Notes: generated from the sequence alone by a model not told the origin. DNA of 64,000 bases from Pelagibius sp. Alg239-R121 (GCF_947331435.1 NZ_CAMZOF010000001.1:62001-126000), one strand, 5' to 3'. Shown: positions 36,310 through 45,147, counted from the stretch's first letter. Translations and numbers: made by a program.

Positions 36310-38130
36310 TCAGGCAGGGTACGTAGCAGTGCTTTGCGGGGAAAGGCGCAGAAATTCGACCGGTTCGTCGAAACCCTTGAGAAGGGTTGTCTCGATCCGG
36401 CAGTCCAGCGGCTCAAGCAACGGACCGACGGCTGGGTCTGCAGCGAGACTCTTGGAGATCACCACATCGCCGCCTTGGGACGTGCCCTGCAGACGGGCGG
36501 CCATGTTCACGGTCGAACCGAAATAGTCCAAACGGCCATTAAGGGTCACGGCAATCGATGGCCCCTCGTGGATGCCGAGCTTAATGACGATGCCTTCGTC
36601 CGGACGGCCGGCGTTGAAGGATTCGACCTGGTTTTGAATTGCCAGCGCCGCCCGAACCGTATCAGCAGGATCGGCGAAGGCCGCCATGATCGCATCGCCG
36701 ATGGTTTTGACCACGGCCCCGTTGTTGGCCCGCACAATGGCCGCCAAAAAGGCGAAATGATCGCGCACAAGGTGGTAGGCCCGCGCGTCGCCGATAGCCC
36801 CATAAAGAGCCGTCGATCCCTGAAGGTCGCTGAACAGGAGACAAACCCGCTTTATCTCGACTTCATCACCCGGCCGCAAAACCTGATCGGAAAAGAGGTC
36901 GCGGAACGCCTGCATGGCTGTAACCCGGTCGGCAGTCAAAGCGTCACGGACCCAGGGGCGCTCCTCGAGAATCAAGGTCAAAGGCCGATGACCCTGATTG
37001 CTCAGTGTCATGCAGCCTTTTCGATCGCTGTCCGCAGTCTTGAAACCTTCGGTGTCGGCGACCAGCGCCGGAAAGGCTTTGCCCTCCTCAAGGTCTATGT
37101 CCAGTTCCGGACCAGGTTCCAGGCTTCGCAAGCGGTAGCGTCCGGCAGTTAGGTCAATGGGTTCTTCACGCGTCTCGCCTGGTTCGAGCGTAAGCTGAAG
37201 CACAACATGCGGGGTGCTCATGGGCCCGAAGAGGCAGTATTCGCCCACCGAAATCGACCGCAGCGCAGGCGCCGGGTGAAAACTCAGCTCGACATTGCGC
37301 GAGAAATCGCCGTCGTAGTCGATGTTGCAGGTATCGCAGTGCGCCCCGCGCGGCAACTCGTCGAGACTCGCCACAGAGGCCTTTGGTACCCGGCAGCGTG
37401 GGCAGAGTACATCCCAGCGCAACGCGAGCAGACCGGTGCGGGCCGCCTCGAGGCAGAGCTCGATGACGTTGCGTTCGTTTGCCTCCCACTCCCGCGCCAG
37501 CTTGATCGGCCGCAGATGGACGAGATCGACTTCCTGGGCACTCCGGACCAGTTCAGCAAGCTTTGGTGCCAGGCCGTGGCCGTGGCCCGAGTCTTCGATG
37601 GCGGTAACGATGGAGTCGATCCGAGCCTGGGTCTCGGCGTCCGGCACCGGCGGCTGGAACTGAAAGGCCATGGGCAGATCACCCGTGGCGAACCGACCGG
37701 CATCCTCTGCCAGACGGCCAAAGGTCTTGCCCGCACCGGTAAAGAAATTCGTACTCAAGATGACGTGGCCGAGCAGGTTCGCCGCCTCTGCCTCCAGGTG
37801 ATATTCGCAGCGACAGCCCGCGCCTTCAGGCACGAAACGCAGCAGGGCGTTAAGTTTCTTCAGCGGTCCCTTGGAAAAATCCCGGCGATGCTCGAACCAC
37901 TGTCCGGTCACCCAATTGACGGGCCAGTCTCGCCATCGAAGTGTGATAGGGCCAAGGCGGACATGGCCGAGATAAATGACCGAACCGTCGTCTTGGGGAA
38001 TTTCTTCGATGTCGTGTTTGGGCAGGCCGGCTGCCTCGTTGAAACGGGCGGTATCTGCAAGACTGGGCCAAAGCCTTTCAGGCGGCACGTCAAAGTGCCA
38101 AACGAACGTGCGGCTGTATCGTTTCCCCAT
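36310..38130 (-). CDS. Adenylate/guanylate cyclase with SRPBCC-like and zinc-ribbon domains
   Basis: A 606-residue soluble protein. Residues ~1-150 look like an SRPBCC/START-type ligand pocket (F-D-V-P-P-E-R-L-W-P-S-L-A-D). A four-cysteine ribbon (C-P-R-C ... C-D-T-C) occurs at about residues 240-275 inside a DUF5939-like region. The C-terminal ~190 residues are a class III nucleotide cyclase: L-F-S-D-L-Q-G-S-T carries the first metal Asp, and K-T-I-G-D-A-I-M-A-A-F the substrate Lys and second Asp region. It probably makes cAMP in response to a bound ligand. It lies upstream of scpA on the same strand, 155 bases away. Confidence 0.85.
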   Translation of the reverse strand: MGKRYSRTFVWHFDVPPERLWPSLADTARFNEAAGLPKHDIEEIPQDDGSVIYLGHVRLGPITLRWRDWPVNWVTGQWFEHRRDFSKGPLKKLNALLRFVPEGAGCRCEYHLEAEAANLLGHVILSTNFFTGAGKTFGRLAEDAGRFATGDLPMAFQFQPPVPDAETQARIDSIVTAIEDSGHGHGLAPKLAELVRSAQEVDLVHLRPIKLAREWEANERNVIELCLEAARTGLLALRWDVLCPRCRVPKASVASLDELPRGAHCDTCNIDYDGDFSRNVELSFHPAPALRSISVGEYCLFGPMSTPHVVLQLTLEPGETREEPIDLTAGRYRLRSLEPGPELDIDLEEGKAFPALVADTEGFKTADSDRKGCMTLSNQGHRPLTLILEERPWVRDALTADRVTAMQAFRDLFSDQVLRPGDEVEIKRVCLLFSDLQGSTALYGAIGDARAYHLVRDHFAFLAAIVRANNGAVVKTIGDAIMAAFADPADTVRAALAIQNQVESFNAGRPDEGIVIKLGIHEGPSIAVTLNGRLDYFGSTVNMAARLQGTSQGGDVVISKSLAADPAVGPLLEPLDCRIETTLLKGFDEPVEFLRLSPQSTATYPA

Positions 38131-38201
38131 AAACCGGTACCAATCCCAGCTTTGCGCCGAATATCAAGCAAGCCTGTTCGTCTGGAAGCCGCCGACTGCG
38201 C

Positions 38202-39071
38202 CTACCAGCGGAGTCTCGGCAGCACTGCTGTCGGCCTTGCCGGAGCCGCAGCAAACACAGCCTCGAGCTTATCAGGCGCAGGCATTCCTGCAGAGTCTAC
38301 GTCCAGTTCTTTTCTATGGATGCCATCGGCGACAAAAATACCGGCGATCCCGACGGCCTTGGCCCCCGCGATATCCGTGCGCAGTGAATCGCCGATGCCG
38401 GCAATCCGGCTGCGGTCGGTCGCACCCATCATCTCGAAGCAGCGTTCGTAGACGCCGCGATGAGGCTTACCGTGTGAACGTAGATCACCGCCGAGTTCTT
38501 CGTAACGCGCAGCGACACTGCCGGCACAAAACTCCATCACACCGCCGCGGATGACAACAAGGTCCGGGTTGGCACAGACCATGGGCAACTGAAGTGCGAC
38601 AGCCTCCGCGAGCAGATCGTCATAGTCTTCGACCTTGTGATCGAAGGAAAGAGTTCCGGTGTTGAGAATGAAGTCTGCGCCGGCCAGTTGCGCGACAAAG
38701 TCGTAATCCAAGCCCTCTCGCATACCCAGATCGCGTTCCGGCCCCAGATGATAGCAACGTCGGCCCAGTTTCCGGTACCAGTCGTCCGGCCGTTCACTGA
38801 GATGCTGCCAGGCGTCTTCGCCGGAGGACATCACGACATCCGCAAGGTCAGGCGCAATGCCGAGATCTTGATTGCGCGCAATGACGACCTCAGCACGCCG
38901 CGGCGCATTGGAAAGGATCGCGATCTGCTTGCCCGCGTCCTTCAGGCGCGAAACGCAGTCGACAGCTTCCGGAAAGGCCTGCACGCCGTCGTGCATGACA
39001 CCCCAGAGATCGATGATGTAACCGTCGTAGTTATCGGAAAGGGCCGACAGGCCGTCGTGAATCGAGATCAC
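38202..39071 (-). CDS. TIGR01459-type HAD-superfamily phosphatase (NagD-like)
   Basis: A 289-residue HAD class IIA hydrolase. The nucleophile motif is D21-L-W-G-V-M-H-D-G; motif II is L-S-N-A-P-R-R, and the late motif is G-I-G-D-S-L-R-T-D-I-A-G-A. This subfamily is widespread in alphaproteobacteria; the substrate is generally unassigned, with sugar or nucleotide phosphates as the broad guess. The residue two after the nucleophile is Trp, as is usual for this subfamily. It lies 71 bases upstream of the cyclase gene. Confidence 0.9.
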   Translation of the reverse strand: MISIHDGLSALSDNYDGYIIDLWGVMHDGVQAFPEAVDCVSRLKDAGKQIAILSNAPRRAEVVIARNQDLGIAPDLADVVMSSGEDAWQHLSERPDDWYRKLGRRCYHLGPERDLGMREGLDYDFVAQLAGADFILNTGTLSFDHKVEDYDDLLAEAVALQLPMVCANPDLVVIRGGVMEFCAGSVAARYEELGGDLRSHGKPHRGVYERCFEMMGATDRSRIAGIGDSLRTDIAGAKAVGIAGIFVADGIHRKELDVDSAGMPAPDKLEAVFAAAPARPTAVLPRLRW

Positions 39072-39171
39072 CTGAACCTAAAATCAATGCGGAAGGGAAA
39101 GACACGTTCTTGTGCCACAGTGATGGCTGCAAGGGAAGAACGCTTGTGGATTGGCGGGAGCCGCCGGTTGT

Positions 39172-40458
39172 TTAGGCCGCGGGACGGGCAAGGCGGGGTT
39201 CACCGAACAGAAATCCCTGTCCGTAGTCGATCTGCTTATCGAGAAGCCTGCGCAGGGTGTCCTCAACTTCGACCTTTTCCGCAACCAGATTGATCGGAAC
39301 GCCCTTAAAAGCTTCGAGCAGGGCATCGACTTCGGAGGTTCCGGCTGCCAGTCGTTCGGCTTCGATCTTCACGAAGCGAATGTTCGCCGAGGCGAGCGCA
39401 GGCAGATCCATCTGCAGATCCGTCACCTGATCAATTGAGAGCCGGCAACCAACGCGCGCCAAGCGTTGAAGGTGACGTTTTTCGATCTCCCCGAAGTTCG
39501 CAAATTCCGACTGGGCAAACTCAAAAATCAGATTCGGCCCCAAGACTTCGTTGTTTTCGAGAAACTCGACGAAGTCGCCAAAAAAGTCATCGTCCCGCAG
39601 GGTATGGGGCGAGATGTTGCAAAAGAAATCCAGATTGTCGCTGCGGCGCTGGATCTTGCGCACCAGTTGAACGCAACGGAACAACAGCATGTTGTCGATC
39701 GCCGTAATCAGCCCTTCGCGTTCCGCGACCGCAATATACTCTTCCGGGAGGATCATCAGATCTTCTTGGGTCCGAACGCGTGAGAAGCACTCGTAAAAGC
39801 GCCGCTTGCGTTGCGGCATACTTACGATGGGCTGGAGAACAAAGCTGATTCGATCGTCCCGGAGAGCCTTTTGAACCTGTTCGAGAATCTCATCTTCACT
39901 CAGGTTACGGACAACCGTCGGCAGAACGCCCTCAGTGGCTTCGTTTTTTTGCGGTGAAACGTCTTTGAGGCCGACGTCGGCACTTTGCAAACCAGGTTCG
40001 GCCGGACCGGAATTGATGGATGGCGGGGCGGCGGACACAGCCGGTTCAACGACCAACGTCTGCTGCGGTTCTGACGGCGCCGATCCCAGTGACTTCAGGA
40101 CACGAACTTCGGTAATGGCCTCACCGACAGTACCGGGACCACTCGACGCGCGCGCCGAATGCACGACAGCCTCTACCGCTTCGGCGAGCGCCTTGTTTTC
40201 GCGCCGCGACCAATTGAGCTGCTCGTGGAGTTCGGTCTGCGTATGCCTAAGTGCTAATATTTGCCGCCCGAAGAAGGTTTCCCGCGAAACCCGCTGATAC
40301 ATTTCGTGAACCAGCGCACCGGCCAGGAAAATAAGCAAGCCGATTACCACCGCAACCGGCTGGTCGAGACGGGGTACGCGCAAGGGCGCCACCACCGCCA
40401 CGGCGATTGCCAGCGCCGTGTAGAGTCCGAACAACAGAATATTGCGAGCCACTGACAT
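39172..40458 (-). CDS. Membrane protein with degenerate EAL domain
   Basis: A 428-residue protein with two membrane helices (~7-25 and ~36-53), a coiled stretch to ~110, a Pro/Ser-rich linker and a C-terminal EAL-like domain (~190-420). The domain starts F-V-L-Q-P-I-V-S-M but the E-A-L signature is replaced by E-C-F, and the later motifs L-x-E-I-T-E and D-D-F-G appear as F-E-F-A-Q and I-D-Q-V-T-D. These changes argue that it does not hydrolyse cyclic di-GMP and may be a binding or scaffold protein. The ATG at 40458 is preferred because the upstream 99 codons do not look like protein. Confidence 0.82.
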   Translation of the reverse strand: MSVARNILLFGLYTALAIAVAVVAPLRVPRLDQPVAVVIGLLIFLAGALVHEMYQRVSRETFFGRQILALRHTQTELHEQLNWSRRENKALAEAVEAVVHSARASSGPGTVGEAITEVRVLKSLGSAPSEPQQTLVVEPAVSAAPPSINSGPAEPGLQSADVGLKDVSPQKNEATEGVLPTVVRNLSEDEILEQVQKALRDDRISFVLQPIVSMPQRKRRFYECFSRVRTQEDLMILPEEYIAVAEREGLITAIDNMLLFRCVQLVRKIQRRSDNLDFFCNISPHTLRDDDFFGDFVEFLENNEVLGPNLIFEFAQSEFANFGEIEKRHLQRLARVGCRLSIDQVTDLQMDLPALASANIRFVKIEAERLAAGTSEVDALLEAFKGVPINLVAEKVEVEDTLRRLLDKQIDYGQGFLFGEPRLARPAA

Positions 40459-40710
40459 GCGGACGCGAGTTCCCGACTTGATCGTAATTTCAGGTTGGAG
40501 AGTGTGCCCCGGCAGGTCTTGAAGGATGGTTAACAAAACCTTGTAGCGGCTAACATTTTTACGAAGACGCCGGCGGCCCGGCAGCCCATTGAGATCGCTT
40601 CCGGCTTGACAGAAAATTCCCGACAGGCCATCCAATCGGCCGAAACATCGAAACGCGCCGGCCAAATCGGATGAAAACCGGATGGCCAAGCCGAACAGGA
40701 GAGAACAGCA

Positions 40711-41055
40711 GTGGTCACGATCTACCACAATCCGAGATGCAGCAAATCCCGCCAAACCCTTGCCTTACTGCAGGGCGAAGGCCTTGAGCCAGAGATCGTC
40801 GAATACCTCAAGACTCCCCCGACAGCGAAAACACTGTCGCAGCTGCTAGAGCAACTGGGTCTGGAGCCGCGCGAACTGATGCGCCGCAAGGAAGCGATCT
40901 ACAAGGAGCTGAAGCTCGACGATCCTGACCTGACCCGCGACGCCCTGATCGCCGCCATGGTCGAGAATCCCATCCTGATCGAACGGCCGATTGTCAGTTC
41001 AGGCACAAAGGCTGCACTGGGACGCCCGCCCGAAGCGGTTCTCGATATTCTTTAA
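40711..41055 (+). CDS. arsC: Arsenate reductase, glutaredoxin-dependent type
   Basis: A 114-residue ArsC-fold enzyme. Cys10 lies in H-N-P-R-C-S-K-S-R-Q, the catalytic loop, and R-P-I-V is the region of the arginines that bind the oxyanion. It reduces arsenate to arsenite using glutathione and glutaredoxin; some family members are YffB/Spx-like with other roles. The start is a GTG at 40711 with AGGAG upstream. No ars operon partners are nearby, so an arsenic role is likely but not proven. Confidence 0.88.
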   Translation: MVTIYHNPRCSKSRQTLALLQGEGLEPEIVEYLKTPPTAKTLSQLLEQLGLEPRELMRRKEAIYKELKLDDPDLTRDALIAAMVENPILIERPIVSSGTKAALGRPPEAVLDIL

Positions 41056-41076
41056 CGCGGCGAGGCTGTCACCGCT

Positions 41077-42141
41077 TTACCGATGCGCTGCCCCCACTGC
41101 ATCAGTAACCCGTTCGTAGCCGTCTCGACGCAGAAGTTGGGCCAGGTCACGCTTGATGCGTTCGACCAGGCCCGGGCCTTCATAAACCAGCGCGGAATAT
41201 AGCTGGACCAGGGAAGCGCCTGCGCGGATCTTGGCGTAGGCATCGGCACCAGTGCCGACACCCCCGACACCGATCAACGGGATACGCCCTTCGGTCAAGC
41301 GATAGACATCCCCCAGAACCCGGGTCGAGAGGTTGAACAGCGGCCGGCCGCTCAACCCGCCGGTTTCTTCTCGGTCGTTGCCACGGAGAGAATCTGGACG
41401 TGTGATCGTGGTGTTCGAAACCGTCAATCCGTCGAGCCCGTGTTCAAGTGCGACCTCGGCGATATCCTTCATATCCTGATCGGTCAGATCCGGCGCAATC
41501 TTAAGCACCAGTGGCGGCGCTTTATCGGCATAGTTTTCCTGGAGCGCCGACTTGATTGCGCCAATCAGATCGTCGAGCTCGCTCCGGCCTTGCAAGGCGC
41601 GCAGGCCGGGTGTGTTCGGCGAAGATACGTTAATCACCAGATAGTCTGCGAATCCACCCAGCGCCTTCGCACCGGCAAGATAGTCGCCAACCGCATCTTC
41701 GGCATCGCGGTTCTTACCTAGATTGACCCCCAAGGGACCAGGCAATGGCCCTTCGCGCCATTTTCTTAGACTCTCGGCTGCCGCGTCACTGCCCGCGTTG
41801 TTGAACCCCAGGCGATTGATCACGCCACGATCTTCCGGCAGGCGAAAAATGCGCGGTTTGGGATTCCCGGGTTGAGCACGGGGCGTAACACTGCCGATTT
41901 CGACAAATCCAAACCCAAGCCCAAAGACCGGGCCGACGACGGCCGCGTTTTTGTCAAAACCGGCCGCCAGGCCGATCGGATTGTCAAAAGACCGATTCCA
42001 CAGCGTGACGGCCAGGGCGGGATCACTCTCGTCGGGGCGCGAGGGGCTCATCCCCCTTTTAAGCGCCCACAACGTTAGGTCGTGTGCAGTTTCAGGGTTC
42101 AAGAGCCTCAACATCGGACCCAAAATCCGAAAGCTATTCAC
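41077..42141 (-). CDS. pyrD: Dihydroorotate dehydrogenase (quinone), class 2
   Basis: A 354-residue FMN flavoprotein for the fourth step of pyrimidine synthesis, bound to the inner membrane and passing electrons to ubiquinone. The N-terminal amphipathic part (L-L-N-P-E-T-A-H-D-L-T) marks class 2. Core motifs are N-P-I-G-L-A-A-G-F-D-K-N, V-N-V-S-S-P-N-T-P-G-L-R and K-I-A-P-D-L. It overlaps the DUF952 gene by eight bases, so the two are co-transcribed, as often seen in alphaproteobacteria. Confidence 0.95.
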   Translation of the reverse strand: MNSFRILGPMLRLLNPETAHDLTLWALKRGMSPSRPDESDPALAVTLWNRSFDNPIGLAAGFDKNAAVVGPVFGLGFGFVEIGSVTPRAQPGNPKPRIFRLPEDRGVINRLGFNNAGSDAAAESLRKWREGPLPGPLGVNLGKNRDAEDAVGDYLAGAKALGGFADYLVINVSSPNTPGLRALQGRSELDDLIGAIKSALQENYADKAPPLVLKIAPDLTDQDMKDIAEVALEHGLDGLTVSNTTITRPDSLRGNDREETGGLSGRPLFNLSTRVLGDVYRLTEGRIPLIGVGGVGTGADAYAKIRAGASLVQLYSALVYEGPGLVERIKRDLAQLLRRDGYERVTDAVGAAHR

Positions 42142-42517
42142 GCGGCTTTTCCCGGTTGTCGTTCACCAAGTCAGACAACCTAGGAAAGAGATGGCGGCCG
42201 TCGGGCCCCATGGGCAGGTCGTCCACCTGCCGAACCGCTTCAAGGGGCAGATCACTATAGAGGTGCGGAAACAAGGCTCCACCGCGCGAGGCTTCCCACT
42301 TGAGAGATGCTCCCAAGGCTCCCGGATCGACGGTCAACAAGACCAGGTCGGTCTGCCCACTTCGATGCTTTGCCGCTGAAGCTTCAACCTGCTGCGCGTC
42401 CGAGAAATGGATGAAGCCATCTGCAAGATCCTGAGACGATCCGGCATAGGAGCCGCGTGACTGGGCCGCAGCCCACTCTTCACGCCGACAAATGTGAAAA
42501 ATCATATTTTCATACAT
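42134..42517 (-). CDS. DUF952 domain-containing protein
   Basis: A 127-residue protein of the DUF952 family (I-F-H-I-C-R-R-E-E-W, D-G-F-I-H-F-S, G-A-L-F-P-H-L-Y-S-D-L-P). The fold resembles ADP-ribosyl-transferase-like barrels; no function is established to my knowledge. It overlaps pyrD by eight bases. ATGs at 42517 and 42505 are possible starts; an inverted repeat sits directly upstream of the first. Confidence 0.85.
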   Translation of the reverse strand: MYENMIFHICRREEWAAAQSRGSYAGSSQDLADGFIHFSDAQQVEASAAKHRSGQTDLVLLTVDPGALGASLKWEASRGGALFPHLYSDLPLEAVRQVDDLPMGPDGRHLFPRLSDLVNDNREKPRE

Positions 42518-42532
42518 GATAAGAAACTTATC
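42518..42532. promoter_or_regulatory. GATAAG-AAA-CTTATC inverted repeat
   Basis: A perfect six-base inverted repeat with a three-base spacer lies immediately before the DUF952 start codon, where a bound protein could block translation initiation or transcription of the DUF952-pyrD unit. Confidence 0.4.
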
Positions 42533-42695
42533 TCACTTTTAGCATCAGCGTTAGGTTGTATTACTATCCTTGCAATCTGCAACTTTCGGTCAATTCTGCA
42601 TTGCAAATTGCAACAGTCTGTGATCCAAGCTGGACATCGGCGAAACATTCGGCGCTGGAGGCAGCGAATACAAGGCGAATTTCCATGTGGCACAT

Positions 42696-42709
42696 TGCTT
42701 GCACAAGCA
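42696..42709. promoter_or_regulatory. TGCTTG-CA-CAAGCA palindrome
   Basis: A perfect 14-base palindrome lies 42 bases before the ATG of the small gene at 42752. The preceding ~100 bases also carry several TTGCAA elements. Candidate operator. Confidence 0.4.
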
Positions 42710-42751
42710 TAGCGAGCATCGTTCAAATGAAAGACCGCCATCGAGGTGACC

Positions 42752-42964
42752 ATGACAGTCAGAGAAGATGATAAAAACGACGTGCGCGGCAGCCGTGCCC
42801 TCCAAAATGCACTCGACGCGGTTGGCGCTGTCGGCGACTCGGGGTTCGTGCTTGTCCCAAGCGAACCCAGCGACGAAATGATACTTGCAGGTGCCCGCGC
42901 CGGCGGCATCAGCACCGGTCTCGCGCGGACAGTTTATCGGGCAATGCTCGGCGAAACCAGTTAA
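42752..42964 (+). CDS. Small conserved-looking protein (70 aa)
   Basis: A 70-residue acidic protein beginning M-T-V-R-E-D-D. The second half (P-S-E-P-S-D-E-M-I-L-A-G-A-R-A-G-G ... V-Y-R-A-M-L) looks like a short helical motif I have seen in small alphaproteobacterial proteins, but I cannot name a family. GAGGTG a few bases before the ATG serves as ribosome site. A hairpin with U-tract follows at 43027. Function unknown. Confidence 0.6.
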   Translation: MTVREDDKNDVRGSRALQNALDAVGAVGDSGFVLVPSEPSDEMILAGARAGGISTGLARTVYRAMLGETS

Positions 42965-43026
42965 CTGTAACGGCAAACATCGGCGCGACCTGTTTGGGGC
43001 ACACAAACCGGCGTTGCCGAAAAAGT

Positions 43027-43045
43027 AAGCAAAGATGCTTTTTTT
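43027..43045 (+). terminator. Terminator-like hairpin after the 70-aa gene
   Basis: AAGCA-AAGA-TGCTT followed by a run of T to 43045, 62 bases after the stop. The stem is short (five pairs), but the U-tract is good. Confidence 0.45.
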
Positions 43046-43380
43046 GTGCGGTCGTTCTCGACATTCACAGTTGAGAACAAGGACTGCCCTGCAGCTTGAG
43101 TGCCGTTTGCCGCACTTTAATGAGATAAAGCAGCTTAACTGGCTCAGGACTGGCGCAGAATGCTTCAGTGGAAGTGCAGTGTGTCGGGGAGCAGTTTTAG
43201 CTGCAACCTGCGGATTTTAGCAATGAATATGGCTACCCTGTGGCCTCCCCGCCCTGAATAAATTCATCATTTTTGCAAGGCAATCTGCGGAAATTCACCG
43301 GTCCTGATCCATTAAATTTCTTCACACACACAACGACCCCGTTTATCGCTGGATTCAACGTCCTAAAGACCCTACATGCA

Positions 43381-43416
43381 GCATGAAGGAATGCGACTTT
43401 TATTCCTACTGCATGC
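43381..43416. promoter_or_regulatory. Interrupted palindrome, likely operator of the S24-type gene
   Basis: GCATG and AGGAAT on the left (43381-43392) mirror ATTCCT and CATGC on the right (43402-43416), giving 11 matched positions around a nine-base centre. It lies 28-63 bases before the ATG, beside a -10-like AT stretch, as expected for autoregulation by the HTH protein. Confidence 0.5.
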
Positions 43417-43443
43417 GAACGGTATTTATAAGATAATCTTCCC

Positions 43444-44076
43444 ATGTTGAAACACGACGATGTCTGGCGGGCTATCGATAGTCTGGCGAGACAGTATAAT
43501 CTGTCTCCGTCGGGACTTGCGCGACAGGCTGGCCTTGACCCCACGACGTTCAACAAAAGCAAGCGTGTTACTTCCCAAGGTAAAAAGCGCTGGCCGAGCA
43601 CCGAATCAATCGCAAAGATCCTCGCCGCTACGGGTGCATCCCTTGCCGAATTCGTCAATATCATCGGCGAAGAAAATGCGGGCGCGATCGCGCAGCGCAT
43701 TCCCAGCCTGGATACCCTGCAATCGTCGAAGGACGGTTATTTCGATCATCAAGGCGCGCCCAGCGAAGAGGGCTGGGATGAGATACTTGCGCCGCACATA
43801 GAAGATCGAAACGCCTTCGCGCTCGAGATAAGCGGCAGCAGATATGAACCCGTGTACCGCGACGGCGATCTGATCGTCGTGTCACCGGGCGCGAGTATCC
43901 GGCGCGGCGACCGCGTGCTGATCAAACAGCACGGCGGCGGCATCATGATCTGCCAACTGGTTCGTGAAAGCGCACGCCGGATCGAACTAGCGCAAGTCGG
44001 CAATTCCTCGGCCTCTACCGCTTTGCAAAATAAAGACGTCGCCTGGATGTCGCGTATCATCTGGGCCAGCCAGTAA
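43444..44076 (+). CDS. HTH / S24-like repressor lacking protease residues
   Basis: A 210-residue protein with an N-terminal helix-turn-helix (L-S-P-S-G-L-A-R-Q-A-G-L-D-P-T-T-F-N-K, ~residues 20-38) and a C-terminal LexA/CI-type S24 domain (~125-205; Y-E-P-V-Y-R-D-G-D-L-I-V-V). In related proteins the catalytic serine sits in G-D-S-M and the lysine in V-M-A-K; here the aligned positions read G-S-R133-Y and I-M-I-C170. Self-cleavage is therefore unlikely, and the domain is probably used only for dimerisation or ligand sensing. The C-terminal D-V-A-W-M-S-R-I-I-W-A-S-Q is typical of the alphaproteobacterial subfamily. Targets unknown. Confidence 0.82.
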   Translation: MLKHDDVWRAIDSLARQYNLSPSGLARQAGLDPTTFNKSKRVTSQGKKRWPSTESIAKILAATGASLAEFVNIIGEENAGAIAQRIPSLDTLQSSKDGYFDHQGAPSEEGWDEILAPHIEDRNAFALEISGSRYEPVYRDGDLIVVSPGASIRRGDRVLIKQHGGGIMICQLVRESARRIELAQVGNSSASTALQNKDVAWMSRIIWASQ

Positions 44077-44310
44077 AAGCAGCCTGCAAGGCTCCGCAAC
44101 GGCGATATCAACAATTCCCATCAGTGTAAATGCGGGCTTTTTCGTAGGATTTGCTCCGTTTATGTCGGCATCCGAAGGCTAGGCTGAATCTTTGGTTGTG
44201 CCCTCAAATCAGCGACAGGACTTGGCAAGAGGTTTTAATATGGTAGCGTTTGCCGGCTCGAAGTGATCGAGCTTTCCGCAAACAAGTTCCCCAGACCCGA
44301 GGACGAATAT

Positions 44311-45147
44311 ATGAAGGCCGTGCATTTCATTGATGGAAGCTGGCAGGAAGGTAATCCGGCCATCTTAGGTCCGATGACACACGCCACCTGGATGGCATCG
44401 GTCATCTTCGACGGCGCGCGTGCCTTCGAAGGCGTAACACCGGATCTCGATCTTCATTGCGAGCGCACGGTTGCCTCCGCCATCTCTTTCGGCCTGAAGC
44501 CGATCGTCCCGGCCGGTGAAATTCTGGAAATCGCGCGCGAAGGCGTTTCCAAGTTCAGCCCCGACGCCGAACTCTACATCCGCCCCATGCTCTGGGCGGA
44601 GACCGGATTCGTAGCGCCGGACCCGGAGAGCACGCGTTTCTGCCTTAGTGTGTTTGAAGCACCGATGCCGGACCCTAAAGGAATGGGGGTTCAGCTATCC
44701 TCTTTCCGTCGGCCGTTACCCAGTATGGCCCCGACGCAAGCCAAGGCGGCCTGCCTCTATCCCAATTCCGGCAGAGCACTGCGTGAAGCCCTAGACAATG
44801 GCTTCGACAACGCCGTCGTGCTTGATGGCCTTGGCAATGTGGCGGAACTCGCCACGGCAAATATCTGGATTGCCAAGGATGGGGCGGCGCATACGCCCGC
44901 GCCGAACGGTACTTTCCTGAACGGCATCACCCGTCAACGGGTGGGCAAACTTTTACAGGACGCGGGCATCCCGGTATACGAACGCTGCATTACCTGGGAA
45001 GAGGTTATGGACGCGGATGAAGCCTTCAGCAGCGGAAACCACGCCAAAGTTGTCCCAATAACCAGAATCGGCGACCGAAATCTTCAGATGGGTCCAATCT
45101 ATCAAAAAGCGAGAGAACTTTATTGGAACTGGGCTCACGGAGGTTGA
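44311..45147 (+). CDS. Branched-chain-type aminotransferase (class IV)
   Basis: A 278-residue fold-type IV PLP enzyme. F-I-D-G-S-W-Q-E-G-N-P near the start, S-V-I-F-D-G-A-R-A-F-E-G, the PLP-lysine region A-K-A-A-C-L-Y-P-N-S, and V-A-E-L-A-T-A-N-I-W mark the family. It probably transfers amino groups between branched-chain amino acids and 2-oxoglutarate; related D-amino acid or aminodeoxychorismate enzymes cannot be fully excluded. The ATG at 44311 (GAGGA seven bases upstream) is preferred over a GTG at 44263. It follows the S24-type regulator by 234 bases. Confidence 0.87.
   Translation: MKAVHFIDGSWQEGNPAILGPMTHATWMASVIFDGARAFEGVTPDLDLHCERTVASAISFGLKPIVPAGEILEIAREGVSKFSPDAELYIRPMLWAETGFVAPDPESTRFCLSVFEAPMPDPKGMGVQLSSFRRPLPSMAPTQAKAACLYPNSGRALREALDNGFDNAVVLDGLGNVAELATANIWIAKDGAAHTPAPNGTFLNGITRQRVGKLLQDAGIPVYERCITWEEVMDADEAFSSGNHAKVVPITRIGDRNLQMGPIYQKARELYWNWAHGG

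Larger units (their letters stand above)
42965..43443. other. Long intergenic region before the S24-type gene
   Basis: About 480 bases of lower G+C content with no convincing gene. It holds a terminator-like hairpin (43027-43045) and the interrupted palindrome (43381-43416), with an AT-rich -10-like TATAAGATAAT just before the S24-type ATG. Confidence 0.5.
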
